A stretch of DNA of 64,000 bases from Cladocopium goreaui. Its lineage: Eukaryota; Sar; Dinophyceae; Suessiales; Symbiodiniaceae. The stretch spans positions 1 to 64,000 of the forward strand of contig CAMXCT020001540.1 of NCBI GenBank assembly GCA_947184155.2, in the 5' to 3' direction. Position 1 is the stretch's first letter, and the number at the start of each line of letters is the position of its first letter. The notes below the pieces were generated by a model. That model was not told the origin of the DNA. It did not search any database and saw only the letters and a list, made by a program, of their open reading frames with translations. Below, in pieces: positions 41,782 to 52,341 of this stretch. The translations under genes were made by a program, and so were the position numbers.

Positions 41782-43013
41782 TCATTCGGAAAAAAATTGC
41801 AGCTGTTCACAACATTTACTGAAAACCGTCCATGTTCATTCATTCAGCTTGTTCAGATGCACCGACTTGTTGTGTTTTGTTTTTGGTTTTGAAGTTTGTT
41901 TTAATTTTCGATGGCGGTCAGAATATATGTCACCACGTCGTATTGCGTACGCGTTGGTTGTATAAACTTGTTCCTTGCGTACGGTCCATTGCCTCCAAAA
42001 ATAACTGTTGCTAATCCATTCTTTCCTATTATTAGAACTACCCTCCAAAAAAAAACAATAGGATTGGTGTGGCATTTCCATTCTTTTGGTTCGGCAGAAT
42101 TGGATTCTTCATTGTGGTAATTGAGAATCAATAGGGGGACAGGATGGTGAAACAATGGGTTCAACCCCGTACTAATAAAAATAAATTGCCACCCGGATGT
42201 TTTTTTATTAGGGTCCCATCTCACAAGTTTCATTGTTTTTAACATCAAGGTATTCATTGGAATATTGCGGGAACGCTTCGAAATCGAGTTTTTTGGCAAT
42301 ATTTTATATAGATATTAAAATATTATATAGATATTAAAATAAGAGATTTCATCCTTCACAGGCGCTCTTAGCTGAAGTTTGCAACAGGTCAAGAAATCAT
42401 TGCATTCAAACATGGCAATGTAGAGATATGAGAAGTGAAACGGAGTATGCAATGCCCACCAAGGATTCTGCAACCTCTGGCACAGCCACCCGGCTAGCCA
42501 GCTGGCTCACAATTGGAGTCCGCTGTGGTTGTACAAGGGAACAGCCAATGACAGCTGGGCCGGTAGCCGGGCTGTTGAACTCCAGGGAAAAATCAAACCT
42601 CCAAAAAGAAAAACTAGCAGTAGCAGATTTTGCTAAAAACTGGTGAGGGAGCGGCTCCAAAAAGAGCACGTGGAAAACGCACCAGCAGGCGAAATAAATT
42701 CAGGTCTGTTTTTTTTTCTCTGGTTTGGCCGATGTCGCTCTAAGGGTCGGTCCTGTAATTGGTATAAGCAGATAAAACGAATTTAAACGCGTCGACTGAA
42801 ACGCAGTGGTTCCAGCTGTACAATAAAATAAGTGACAAAAAAGCTATGAACAACCACGAGCAAACAGAAACCAAGACACCAGACGACCCGCAAATCCGCC
42901 AGCCAGATTGTGTTTCGCCACAGAAACGAAAAGCGGAACAACAAGAGAAGGGGGCCGGGGCCCAACACAAAACCAAACCAACACACACGGTTGCCACTAT
43001 GGAAATTGCAGCA
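41782..43013. other. non-coding stretch up to the YR retroelement
   Basis: Nothing convincing on either strand. The last 16 bases before element B, CTATGGAAATTGCAGC, are the ones that also occur in the tandem repeat to the right of the element and define its left border. Confidence 0.4.
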
Positions 43014-43500
43014 TTGTCTTCCATGGTGGGGTCCCCAGAAGTAGTCTACAGAGGGGGGAATGGCAAATGGGCGTGTGAGCGTGGGCGTGTGAGTGCAAGG
43101 TTAGTAAAACGCAATGGATCATCCAACGACCAACTGTCAAAATTGAAACTGCCGAAAACTGCCTTCTCTCAAAAAACTGTCATTCCAAAAAAAACGACAT
43201 CTGAAATAAACATGTGCAAGTCACAAACTGCATCTGACTGAATGAATGAAAACGAAAGCCACTCGCACCAACTCTTTTTGACCAGGGGGGATTGGACATC
43301 CTGCGCTGTCTGATTGCGGTCTCTCTCAAGTCCAAGCACGCTGGAAAAGGTCCAGCAAATTGCATTGCATTGAAAACATCTCAAAGAAAATTCTATGCAT
43401 TTCTCTCCATTCATCTCTGAAACATTCATCTCTGAAACACCTGCTGCAAGTCGTCACTGGTCGCGACGCATTTCGAATGGGGCATCTGTCTCATTGCCCC
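43014..43500 (-). repeat. split direct repeat B2 (outer right end)
   Basis: 487 bp that I read as identical to 44172-44658. It forms the 3' terminus of element B. Confidence 0.93.
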
Positions 43501-43769
43501 GGTAAGGCCAAGTGATATGGTTTGCTGACAAATCGTCTAAAGTATCGTGGAGATCCACGGCCACAGCAAAGCATGTACTGCGTAGTACGCAGAAGTCCCG
43601 TATTGTAAGAAAGCTAAAGAACATGAAGTTTTGGCGTTCGCCCATACCAAAAATGGTGCTCGTCAACTGCAGCTCGAACAGTTGCTCGTAGCGATCTAAC
43701 TGTTCCTCCGTTGTAACATCAACTCGAAACTGTTGAAGTTGATTCATCACCCAGGTGCGGGCGGGTGGG
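43501..43769 (-). other. unique 269-bp segment between A2 and B2
   Basis: Present once in the window. A minus-strand frame crosses it (43882-43454) and reads LQQFRVDVTTEEQLDRYEQL and FELQLTSTIFGMGERQNFMF, which looks protein-like. In textbook split-repeat elements A2 and B2 are adjacent, so this segment is either an extra small gene of the element or an acquired insert. Confidence 0.5.
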
Positions 43770-44171
43770 CAGCAAAATTTCTGCCTTTGAGCCAGTTTTC
43801 CCAAGTGAATCCTTTTCAAATTATGTCCATGAATTTCAGCTTCCGGTGGAACTCGAAGACTGTTGTAAATAAAGCAGGTCACAAAATTTCAAACATCTTG
43901 CACTGAAAAAAGGTGAGCAACGAAATTCAAAGTGACGATATCGCAAATTAAATAACCTCGAAGAATTCAACTGCATTGATTTGTTTGGTTGTCTTGTTGC
44001 GTCCAAGTTTGGGTTCAAGAAACTCATCCACGCAACGAACAGGCGACGTATTTGCAGGCGATCGCAACAGACCAACCAATAAGCAAAACCAAGAACCAAC
44101 CCGGCACACACACGCACACGCAACGCCAGCCCCACCCCTGCAGACAAACAACTGAGGCACGCCTAAGCAGC
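43770..44171 (-). repeat. split direct repeat A2
   Basis: 402 bp, about 99% identical to A1 at 59174-59576 (for example TTTTCCC versus TTCTCCC and CAGACAAACA versus CAGAAAAAACA). Confidence 0.93.
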
Positions 44172-44658
44172 TTGTCTTCCATGGTGGGGTCCCCAGAAGT
44201 AGTCTACAGAGGGGGGAATGGCAAATGGGCGTGTGAGCGTGGGCGTGTGAGTGCAAGGTTAGTAAAACGCAATGGATCATCCAACGACCAACTGTCAAAA
44301 TTGAAACTGCCGAAAACTGCCTTCTCTCAAAAAACTGTCATTCCAAAAAAAACGACATCTGAAATAAACATGTGCAAGTCACAAACTGCATCTGACTGAA
44401 TGAATGAAAACGAAAGCCACTCGCACCAACTCTTTTTGACCAGGGGGGATTGGACATCCTGCGCTGTCTGATTGCGGTCTCTCTCAAGTCCAAGCACGCT
44501 GGAAAAGGTCCAGCAAATTGCATTGCATTGAAAACATCTCAAAGAAAATTCTATGCATTTCTCTCCATTCATCTCTGAAACATTCATCTCTGAAACACCT
44601 GCTGCAAGTCGTCACTGGTCGCGACGCATTTCGAATGGGGCATCTGTCTCATTGCCCC
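44172..44658 (-). repeat. split direct repeat B1
   Basis: 487 bp, apparently identical to B2. It abuts A2 at TAAGCAGC/TTGTCTTCC, the junction expected to be restored in the circular intermediate. Confidence 0.93.
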
Positions 44659-44808
44659 TCCTTCAGAAACTGATGCCCAATCACCACGCTGTCTTGCTGG
44701 CCAACTTCTGTCTTTTGCTCTGTTTTCCTTCAGCTAGCTTCACATCAACCTGTGTTTCACGTAAACTCATAAACTCATTGCGGGAGGCACACAACTCCCG
44801 GGAAAAAC

Positions 44809-45395
44809 TTAACGGTAAATATCATCCAAAGAAAACTCCACCCGGTTCTTCACATCAAACAAGCTATGGTCGCCATTGGTGATGGCGTCTGCTGGAACAT
44901 TTTCTTCTCGCGGCCTCCAACGAAGCCTCATGCGCACACCGTTCGCCAAGAGCTGTGATGACACCTGCATATGAACAGCCAAGAGAGGCCATTTCGTTGA
45001 CATATTCTTTTCTTGTAAAGCCTGATTGGATTTATTGTCGGTACCACCTGTTATTGCCATCCTCAAGTTCTTTGATCCACCACCCTTCTCCAAATGTCCA
45101 AACGCAAAAGAAGCAGCGTAGGAGGCCAGTAACTCCGCCGCTGTTGAGCACCACTGTGATGCGCCATCTTCTTTGAAGAGCATTGGAAGTTGTTCCGGGA
45201 AAATTTCCAAGCTGAACCCATCTTGCCAATTTTAGGTTCTCCACACCATTCTCAGTGGACCAACCAGCCAAAACAATCCTGCCACTCTCACACTTCGCAT
45301 CTGTTCTGAAAGCCTCTTTGGGCGAAAACCAAGGAGCTGTCGCATTAACCCAGTGCCCATGTTCTGGTTCAAGTTGGCTTCCATCTATAATAGTT
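44809..45395 (-). pseudogene. RNase H part of element B, detached and frame-shifted
   Basis: Reads GSQLEPEHGHWVNATAPWFS, PKEAFRTDAKCESGRIVLAG from about 45385 to 45215 in one frame and then FPEQLPMLFKEDGASQWCST, AAELLASYAASFAFG in the next, ending RWRPREENVPADAITNGD. D in RTDAKC, E in AAELLA, D in GGTDNKSN and D in ADAITN fit the four RNase H acidic positions. A one-base slip near 45196-45210 (at AAATTTTCCCGG) breaks the frame. It lacks an RT of its own and is the missing continuation of the RT at 52857-54008, cut away by element A. Confidence 0.8.
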
Positions 45396-45684
45396 ATCTA
45401 TTTATATACAATAAACAAATAACACAACACATAAAAACCTAAACGATCACCCTGCGGTTCTCGAGGCCAAATGCTTTCTCTCTCTTTTCGACTGCCGATG
45501 GTAGATCCAATTTCGAAGCAACAAAGATCTGTTTGATCCAAGCAGCAAGTTTTATCCCAATGGTCTGATGGTCATACTTTCCCCCATTTTCTATCTGACT
45601 GTTGGGATACAAACGCAGTTAATACTCCCAATAAAAAGTGTTGGATTCCGGCAGTCGATGAGAAAGAGAGAGAAAAATCATATT

Positions 45685-46968
45685 CTACGGAGGTTCCCAG
45701 GAAAGAAAGGTTTCAGGCGGATGCAAAGAGACGGATGTCTCCGGATGCCAAAGTTGATGGAGAGATATTGGAAAACGGTTGTGCAGCGCATGATTGAATG
45801 GCGGTTCACTGATAAAGTCCCAACGGCTCAGTGCGTCAGCTTCTTCATTTCGATCGCCAGAAATATGCGATAAATCCAATTCCATTCCAGAAATTGTGCA
45901 TAGCAGCGTCAACTTTTCCAAAAAATGGTTCAAAGGAGGCTTAGTAGAAAATAATTTGTTGCCACCTGCTTCAGTGCCAGTGTTATCTGTTAATGAAGGA
46001 ATCCGTAATGGAAATCTGAAGCCAGGAGAGCTGCGACTGAAAATGTACAGAATGGCTATCTGAGCCAGGGTTTCAAAGGAAGCAATGCATTTCTGCATTT
46101 CTTTGGTGACCGGAATGTCCAAGGCAGCTAAATCATTGAAAGTGAATTTTTCACTGAACCAAATAACTGTGCCGGATGGGAAATAAATAAAGCCCCCAAT
46201 CTGACATATATCAGATGAGGCCATGGCATCTGCTGCACAACGACCTGACCAGAGTTGTTTGGGACGTAGACATTTAACCAGTGAAACAGATTGCAGCCAA
46301 TCTGCATAGAGTTGCAGGACTCGATGAGAGTCAGCACTTAACGATCTGCGAACTGAGGAAGGATCACGAACTCGAAGCCACGTCCTACGTTCAGATAAAT
46401 AAATTTGATGTAAATCTGCCTTGCAAGTGACAGCTTGATGTCGAACCGCCAGCAATTTGCTTCCAATCGGGATGCCTGTGCCTGTGGGAGTTTTGAAAAA
46501 TTGTAAATCATCATCCAAGCAATCAATGACATGTTTCCAGTGTCCTGGATCAATGCTGTAATGGCTGGCAGGAATATGATATAAATCGCGATACAAAATT
46601 GGGAGCCAACATCGCATGAGCAAAAATATTTGCGTGATCCAGTTCAGCAGTCCCACCAATTTCTCAAGGGATTTCTTGGATGTCCGGGAGGATTTCCGCA
46701 TCACGGAGATATACTCCCCAAGTTTGTCAACCTTGTTTTGTGGCAAGCTGATAAATCCAGCTGTGATGTGAAATTGCCAACCAATCCATTGAACCCGCGG
46801 GCCAAACTCAGTTTTGCGCCAAGAAATAGGAATGCGCAATACCTGTGCTAAAACGCAGCACATGCTTGACATAATCCAGGCAACCTTTTCAGGAAACAGG
46901 AAAAAGAAGTCATCAACGTAGATGAATCCAGCGTGTGTCCACCACAATAAAAAGTGGATGCAGCGCAA
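45685..46968 (-). CDS. RT C-terminal half and RNase H of element A
   Basis: 427 codons. It begins inside the RT palm with YVDD (D19-D20 of this frame), then thumb/connection sequence, and RNase H with D247 (AADAMASSD), E299 (SFETLAQ), D328 (LTDNTGTEA) and D378 (NEEADALSRW). The arrangement matches DIRS-type RT-RNase H. The true protein continues from the 48839-46848 frame. The first sensible residues of this frame are NGATFSAYHWTRVGSFILRC, upstream of the ATG at 46968 and in phase with it, so the ATG is not the biological start. It overlaps the upstream frame by about 120 bp. Confidence 0.85.
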   Translation of the reverse strand: MRCIHFLLWWTHAGFIYVDDFFFLFPEKVAWIMSSMCCVLAQVLRIPISWRKTEFGPRVQWIGWQFHITAGFISLPQNKVDKLGEYISVMRKSSRTSKKSLEKLVGLLNWITQIFLLMRCWLPILYRDLYHIPASHYSIDPGHWKHVIDCLDDDLQFFKTPTGTGIPIGSKLLAVRHQAVTCKADLHQIYLSERRTWLRVRDPSSVRRSLSADSHRVLQLYADWLQSVSLVKCLRPKQLWSGRCAADAMASSDICQIGGFIYFPSGTVIWFSEKFTFNDLAALDIPVTKEMQKCIASFETLAQIAILYIFSRSSPGFRFPLRIPSLTDNTGTEAGGNKLFSTKPPLNHFLEKLTLLCTISGMELDLSHISGDRNEEADALSRWDFISEPPFNHALHNRFPISLHQLWHPETSVSLHPPETFLSWEPP

Positions 46969-48839
46969 AATGAAGCTGCCAACCCTGGTCCAATGATAGG
47001 CACTGAAAGTGGCCCCATTACTTTATAAAAATAGATGGCCCCATCTAAAGTGAATCCCAGGAGTCCGCGGTCAGATTCGCGAATCACCACCAACTTGTGG
47101 GCTGATTTGATGTCGAGGGAAAATCCCACCATAGGTTCATTGGAGTTTCTTAAAGGGTATACACGCATGACGTCCTGAGCACTCGGAAGGGTTGTCTTCT
47201 CAGGTATGCTGCACCTGTTGTTGACTCCGCAGATTGATGAGTCAACAACTAATCTTGGCGGCCTGGTGTCACTTAATGCCAGGCCTAACTTCCCAATGGC
47301 AAGTTTGTCACCAAATTCGTGTTGAGCATCTTCCAGAGTGCCATCATATTTGTAAATCCAGCCCTTTTCCAGTTCTTGGAAGACAAGGTTGCGTGTAGTA
47401 GGCAAATCAGATTCTGCAGACTGCCAGTTGGTTGAATGCACTGACAGAGGTACCGTTTCATCACTCTTATCTTCTGTGTGGGGAAAACAACCAGAAGCAG
47501 GAATATCGCCATCGAAACCAGTGGGGGCCCCTGCCAGTAACATGGGAAATAATGTTGTATCTCGATCATCCAAAATACGAGATAATGCTGCCATGATCGA
47601 AAGCTGCATGGGTTGATCCGCTCTGATTGACCAATCAGGAACCAGTCCATGAGATTGGATGAATTCATTCAAGGTGTTTTTAAATGGGATCAAATCGTCT
47701 TCTGTAAAAGGTGGTTGAGCATCCCCTGAATTGAAAAAGGATTTCATTTTTTGAATCAACCCGTTATTTAACAATAGTTTCACCCATTGCCTGCGCAGAG
47801 ATTGAAATGTGTCGGGGACAGCTCGAAAAGGTCGACTCCAGTCGGGTTCAGAAAATAAACCGCCACCATGTTCATAGCTCACCGGTAGATCACTAAGTTG
47901 TTTGATGGGAATATATTGTTGCACGGACGATAAATCCAAAAGTCGTCCAGAATCCGGAGAGCAGAGTGGTGATATGATGTCCGCTATGGCAGAACACATC
48001 TCAGACGGATATTCAGCCGTTGCCCGACTCTTGTAAGATCCATCTGGATTCCGGGCTCCTGCAATTTGCTCGTGTGTGCCCGGAGGATGGCCACATACTG
48101 TACCCAGGGATTTCATGGCTGGGTATGTACATGCAAGAAGCCAGCTTTTGTACCAGTTACGATTGTAAGCACAGGCAGGAAAATTAACCAAAAATAGAGC
48201 ACAGAATTTTATGAATCGTCGTACCAGTGGTTCAAGCCAAGCCATGGAATTGGTGGGTTGCTCCAGGTGTCCGTGGCCTCCTGCTGCAAAAATTAGCTCC
48301 AAACACAATACGCTGCGAGCCATCAAGGTGTGGCTAGATTGAACTTTCTCCAAATCAGAAGGGCATAAGTTTGGTATGCCGTCCAAAAATTGTGGTGTAC
48401 GCAATGCTGGAGGTCCGCCTGGTTGAAGCTTAAGACGGCTGTACTCCCCACAATTCGGTGCTGCCGCACCATACCCTACGAGTCCAGAAGCACAGATGCG
48501 GAGCAGAGGTTCAAAGAAATTATTATCCAAAAGATCCATTTTTGCATCGATCAATTTATCCACCGGAAAACATTTGCATCCACGCTCGAGCATGGCTGAT
48601 GTCAGTGGGTGGCCTGCTCCTGCACAAATATCCAGAAAAATTCTGGATCCTTCAAGTGATGAAACATCCACAGAGGTTTGAACCGAATGCGGAATTGGCA
48701 AAGGAGGATGTGAAACTACTGGATCTGTCAAAGGGTCAACCATTGTTGAATCCTTGAGGATATCGTCCTGCGATCCAGTCTGTGCCATGGGCTGGTCCGT
48801 TGTATGTGAAACCATTGATGCCTCTGCATTATCATCCAA
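46848..48839 (-). CDS. methyltransferase-like plus RT N-terminal half of element A
   Basis: 663 codons starting 3 bp after the gag stop. Residues 67-240 look like a DNA methyltransferase fold: FLDICAGAGHPLTSAMLERG resembles the AdoMet-binding motif I and AAPNCGEYSRLKL (C130) sits where cytosine-C5 enzymes have their Pro-Cys motif. Residues 300-600 are RT fingers and palm, with PPRLVVDSSICGVNNRC and GFSLDIKSAH (catalytic D576). After residue about 605 the frame leaves the RT sequence, and the correct RT continues in the frame of 46968-45685. The change falls at 47013-47024 (AAAGTAATGGGG). Either one base was lost or a -1 ribosomal shift is used. Confidence 0.82.
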   Translation of the reverse strand: MDDNAEASMVSHTTDQPMAQTGSQDDILKDSTMVDPLTDPVVSHPPLPIPHSVQTSVDVSSLEGSRIFLDICAGAGHPLTSAMLERGCKCFPVDKLIDAKMDLLDNNFFEPLLRICASGLVGYGAAAPNCGEYSRLKLQPGGPPALRTPQFLDGIPNLCPSDLEKVQSSHTLMARSVLCLELIFAAGGHGHLEQPTNSMAWLEPLVRRFIKFCALFLVNFPACAYNRNWYKSWLLACTYPAMKSLGTVCGHPPGTHEQIAGARNPDGSYKSRATAEYPSEMCSAIADIISPLCSPDSGRLLDLSSVQQYIPIKQLSDLPVSYEHGGGLFSEPDWSRPFRAVPDTFQSLRRQWVKLLLNNGLIQKMKSFFNSGDAQPPFTEDDLIPFKNTLNEFIQSHGLVPDWSIRADQPMQLSIMAALSRILDDRDTTLFPMLLAGAPTGFDGDIPASGCFPHTEDKSDETVPLSVHSTNWQSAESDLPTTRNLVFQELEKGWIYKYDGTLEDAQHEFGDKLAIGKLGLALSDTRPPRLVVDSSICGVNNRCSIPEKTTLPSAQDVMRVYPLRNSNEPMVGFSLDIKSAHKLVVIRESDRGLLGFTLDGAIYFYKVMGPLSVPIIGPGLAASFCAASTFYCGGHTLDSSTLMTSFSCFLKRLPGLCQACAAF

Positions 48840-48842
48840 GAG

Positions 48843-50057
48843 TCAGTGAGGTTGTTGCTGATGATCAAATGCACTGTGTAGCTGTGCACACGCCTGTCCT
48901 GATGATAATGGATGGGCGCACAGGTGACTGAACTTGCAAGTGTCACCCTTCTGACATTTCCCGGATTGGTATTGCATGCAAAGCTGATGTCGTTTGCCTT
49001 GAACAGTGGCTTCGGTGACCCAAGTAGGACGAGAAGTAGTGTCGCCCTTTTTTCCGCCCTGTTTTGACTTCCCTTTGGATTTCCCACGACCTTTGGCCGA
49101 CACTGGGGCCGCTGTAGAGCTGGATGTGGATGTTGGACGAACTGATATCTTCGGCCGAGGTTGGAGTAGAGAAGCCATATCTGATCGCAGGTGGGTCACT
49201 TCATGCAAAGCGTTGTCCAACGTAAATTTCTGGTCAATCACCAAGTCATGAATCATTTGCCAGAGGGCTTTGTCAGCTGCTTGAGATTCCAGGACATTCG
49301 GTGGCCTGAGTCCCGAATCGGAGTCCAGGCGTTGTGTGAGGAACCCCATGAATTTCAAGGTGTAAGCTCGAAGTCGTTGCAAATGACAGGCCCCTACCAG
49401 AGCTAACGCAGTGTTATGCACCTCCAGCATGTTGCGGATGGCGTTCACGCCCATACCTTGATTGTTGATGTCCAAGGATGGAGGCTCATCCCAAATTAAT
49501 TGATGGAGTTGAAGACCTTCAATTTTCGGGATCTTTGGGCGTTGATAAATGACCATATCTTCCATTCTGGATTGTGTCATTCTGAATTTCCAGGGAATCC
49601 AGCGGTATTCCTGTTTGGAATGCTGATGGTGTGCAAGCGATAATAGTCTTGTCGATGGCATGGTCTCCATCGTAAGAACTTCACTAGGGTAATCTTCCAA
49701 AAATTGCTTCTTGAGTTTTGAAACTGTTGAGGATTGAATCTTGGGAGCAAACGACTCCGCCCAAGAACCCTCCTGCGAGACACCCGCTGATGGTGCTGCC
49801 GCTCCATCTGTTGATTCACGCACCGTAGACACAGTCTCCGGTTGAAGACGCTGCCACGCTACTTTCAAGTTTGCACGCTGAACCAGGGGAATCGGTTGAT
49901 CTGAGATTTCAGCCCAGATGTCATCTGTAAATCCTGCTTTGGAATCCACTATGGCTGCAAAGTTTTGTGAGTTCCAGCCACCTGAAATCAAATGAGACGA
50001 TAAGGCAGGATCCACGCCATTCTCTGCCAAATGATCTTCAAGATCGGGCAAAGCCAT
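48843..50057 (-). CDS. gag-like protein with CCCH zinc finger (element A)
   Basis: 404 codons, starting MALPDLEDHLAENGVD. Most of the chain is helical without a recognised motif. A basic Ser/Lys/Gly-rich linker precedes a C-terminal CCCH finger (C360-x7-C368-x5-C374-x3-H378, CMQYQSGKCQKGDTCKFSH). Its place between recombinase and methyltransferase/RT, the same as in element B, and the nucleic-acid-binding finger at the C-terminus indicate a capsid/nucleocapsid role. The finger type differs from the CCHC knuckle of LTR elements. Confidence 0.75.
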   Translation of the reverse strand: MALPDLEDHLAENGVDPALSSHLISGGWNSQNFAAIVDSKAGFTDDIWAEISDQPIPLVQRANLKVAWQRLQPETVSTVRESTDGAAAPSAGVSQEGSWAESFAPKIQSSTVSKLKKQFLEDYPSEVLTMETMPSTRLLSLAHHQHSKQEYRWIPWKFRMTQSRMEDMVIYQRPKIPKIEGLQLHQLIWDEPPSLDINNQGMGVNAIRNMLEVHNTALALVGACHLQRLRAYTLKFMGFLTQRLDSDSGLRPPNVLESQAADKALWQMIHDLVIDQKFTLDNALHEVTHLRSDMASLLQPRPKISVRPTSTSSSTAAPVSAKGRGKSKGKSKQGGKKGDTTSRPTWVTEATVQGKRHQLCMQYQSGKCQKGDTCKFSHLCAHPLSSGQACAQLHSAFDHQQQPH

Positions 50058-50412
50058 GAACCCCCAAGAGGAAGGTCGAAACGCAAGCTAACGCAAAGCA
50101 AAACGAAATAGCATGACTCAAATTGAATCTGTGAACTCCTGAAAGTATCTTACAGTTCAAGTTGTTGACATGAACACATGTATGCCTTCAAAGTTGCAGG
50201 TGATGAGTGGAAACAAAATTTGATATGATTAAAGCCTTTTTTGGTTTTTCTGGTTGGGCTTGAACCGTTAAGTCACGCCAAAGAAACATTTTTACCTGAC
50301 AGGGATGCCGTGCTCTGTGCAACAAACTTGAATTGTGACAAATGTGGTGAAATGCATTAAATCAAGCTGAGTCTGCTGCCGCAGGTTTTTTGACCATTGA
50401 AGAGGGAGTCTA
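50058..50412. other. spacer between recombinase and gag of element A
   Basis: 355 bp without a frame of interest. The equivalent spacer in element B is 265 bp (56875-57139). Promoter or splice-leader acceptor sites for gag could lie here, but I see no clear signal. Confidence 0.4.
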
Positions 50413-52341
50413 TCACTCTCCTAAAGCTGATACCTGTTGCCATCTTTTGAAGCAAGCTGCATGCCGACACATACCAAATGTCGGATTGAGCTGCGTGTCA
50501 AACACGCAATTGTCACGGGGCAGTCTGGCTCCACATGCTGCTCGGAAATGTTGGTCATTCCATTTGGGTTGGCAGCAATCATCTGTCACTAGCATCATGT
50601 GTTGAATCCGGGTAACTCGAGCAACAACCAACTCCTCTGCGTCACCAGGAGTGACTTCTTCGGTATCTGAGCCAGAAGCAGAAGATGAGGATGAGCTACT
50701 CGAGGATCCTGATGATTCCACTGACTCCGACATTGCCTGAGGAGCCGTGGTTGGATCATGCGAAGCCGGAATTCCTTCCAAAATTGGGTCAGTCGTGGCA
50801 TTGTTGAATTCGAAAAACTTCCAGTTATATGTTTGATACCCTTTTTTGAAACGCTCCAGCTGCACTGCCGGTTCCTGGATGGGTCGCTGAGATCCTCTGT
50901 GAAGAGGTGTCACAAACCTGTGACCACCTTGAACCTGCTGGATGAGGGTATCCTGTAGCGCCAACTGACCTGCTGTGTCATCCCGTGAGTAAAGCCGCAT
51001 GCTACCTTGACGATGATGACCTTGTAAATGACGCTGTTCTTCTGTAACCAAGCCCTTTTGTGCCAACTGATTTGACCAACTCAATGTGGTGGTCTTCAAT
51101 GAATGCAAAGTATAATCAGTAGGGTTGGCTGAGGCTGGCACCACTGAATTCTTCCAGGGAAGTGTGCAAAAATATCGAAGCCAGTGCAAAGCTTGGGAGT
51201 ATGGCATGGGCACCAATGGACATGAGAATCCGTCTCCATGTGTCATAGGCAGCAAAAAATCGCTTTCTGATGGGGTGTCATGCGGATAAGACCAAATGAT
51301 ATCCAATGACGTGAGCCACTGCGCAACCCAAGACCAGCTGCCGTGTGAAAGGAATCCACGGGCCTGGATGGCCCAAGGTTGTCCTGATTGTGAAGTTTTG
51401 GTCCGATAACATGAACCTCGCAACGCAGTGATGCACCATGACAATGATTTCAATGAAACGCGTTGTCCGTCAGCAAAACGAAGGCCACCCCATAATAAGC
51501 AAAGGAAACCGCCCAATATCACTTGTTCTTGAACTGAGCATTCCTTCATAAGGAGGCGTCTTTCCCACTGCACTACCAGAAACAAACTCAAAGGAATTGA
51601 TTCACGTCGTTCATGATTACTTGGATTGAAAAAAGAGTTGACAATCGGGTCATACAAGCTTTGCCATTCTGATATCATCAAAAGTTTCTGAGCCCATCGC
51701 AAAGCCTTGATGGCTGTGGAAGCACCAAAACCCCACTCGGAGTGTTTCCCTTCATGAGCGATTTGCAGCAAATCTGACAAACGATGACATCCAATGTCCT
51801 TCCAATTCCATGCGAAGTCCAATAAAATGCTGTAAATGCACTGCAATGTATTGATGTATTTGAACAAAGTAGAAGGTGCATATTTTTCCAGTAACCGTTG
51901 GCAATGCGTCTCAAATTGAGGGGATTGATGATATTCCTGCCAAATAGATGACAAACTGCCCACAGTGTTGATGAGAATCATCCAACGAGCGAGCAAATCC
52001 CTTGGAATGTTGGAGGCTCGTGCCACCAATGAACCTGCTTTGCATCCACGTGGTGCTGAAACATGTCGAGAAGACTTATGTTTACTGCTGTCCTGTGGCA
52101 TGTTGACTGGAGCATCCACTGTTGGCTCAGGACCCCACTGTCGCGCTGTCGGCGTTGGAGGAGTCGTCAAAGAAACTGGTCTGAAAAATTCAGGTGCCGG
52201 TCGACCTCCTCGTTTAAGAGGTTGTTCAAGACTGGTAGCCCTTCTACAAACTGGAATTGGAATAGTTTTGGGGGCACTTCGTTTCTTTGGAGTAGGTGCT
52301 GAAATCAGAATCCAGTCATCTGTCACACTGTCAACATCCAT
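50413..52341 (-). CDS. tyrosine recombinase of element A
   Basis: 642 codons. The N-terminal 90 residues are Pro/Lys/Arg-rich. Residues 95-260 form a helical SAM-like/core-binding region (LLEKYAPSTLFKYINTLQCI). The catalytic domain shows R288 (GGLRFADGQR), H413-x-x-K416 (LHSLKTTTLSW), H442/H443 (QGHHRQGS) and the nucleophile candidate Y451 (MRLYSRDD). This is the R...HxxR/K...H...Y set of tyrosine recombinases, with Lys replacing the second Arg. Towards the C-terminus is a Ser-rich stretch (about 545-560), then a Cys/His cluster (FRAACGARL…FGMCRHAACFKRW) that may bind zinc. It is the first gene of the element, 476 bp downstream of the spliced-leader relict. Confidence 0.85.
   Translation of the reverse strand: MDVDSVTDDWILISAPTPKKRSAPKTIPIPVCRRATSLEQPLKRGGRPAPEFFRPVSLTTPPTPTARQWGPEPTVDAPVNMPQDSSKHKSSRHVSAPRGCKAGSLVARASNIPRDLLARWMILINTVGSLSSIWQEYHQSPQFETHCQRLLEKYAPSTLFKYINTLQCIYSILLDFAWNWKDIGCHRLSDLLQIAHEGKHSEWGFGASTAIKALRWAQKLLMISEWQSLYDPIVNSFFNPSNHERRESIPLSLFLVVQWERRLLMKECSVQEQVILGGFLCLLWGGLRFADGQRVSLKSLSWCITALRGSCYRTKTSQSGQPWAIQARGFLSHGSWSWVAQWLTSLDIIWSYPHDTPSESDFLLPMTHGDGFSCPLVPMPYSQALHWLRYFCTLPWKNSVVPASANPTDYTLHSLKTTTLSWSNQLAQKGLVTEEQRHLQGHHRQGSMRLYSRDDTAGQLALQDTLIQQVQGGHRFVTPLHRGSQRPIQEPAVQLERFKKGYQTYNWKFFEFNNATTDPILEGIPASHDPTTAPQAMSESVESSGSSSSSSSSSASGSDTEEVTPGDAEELVVARVTRIQHMMLVTDDCCQPKWNDQHFRAACGARLPRDNCVFDTQLNPTFGMCRHAACFKRWQQVSALGE

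Noticed and set aside
42147-42170. GGGTTCAACCCC, tRNA T-arm-like
   Set aside because: No acceptor, D or anticodon arms can be placed around it. No tRNA gene was found anywhere in the window.
43169-44587. Duplicate 86-codon and 61-codon frames
   Set aside because: They lie within the split direct repeats B1 and B2. Identity reflects the repeat, not selection.
45568-45873. 101-codon plus-strand frame
   Set aside because: Antisense shadow of the element A RNase H region.
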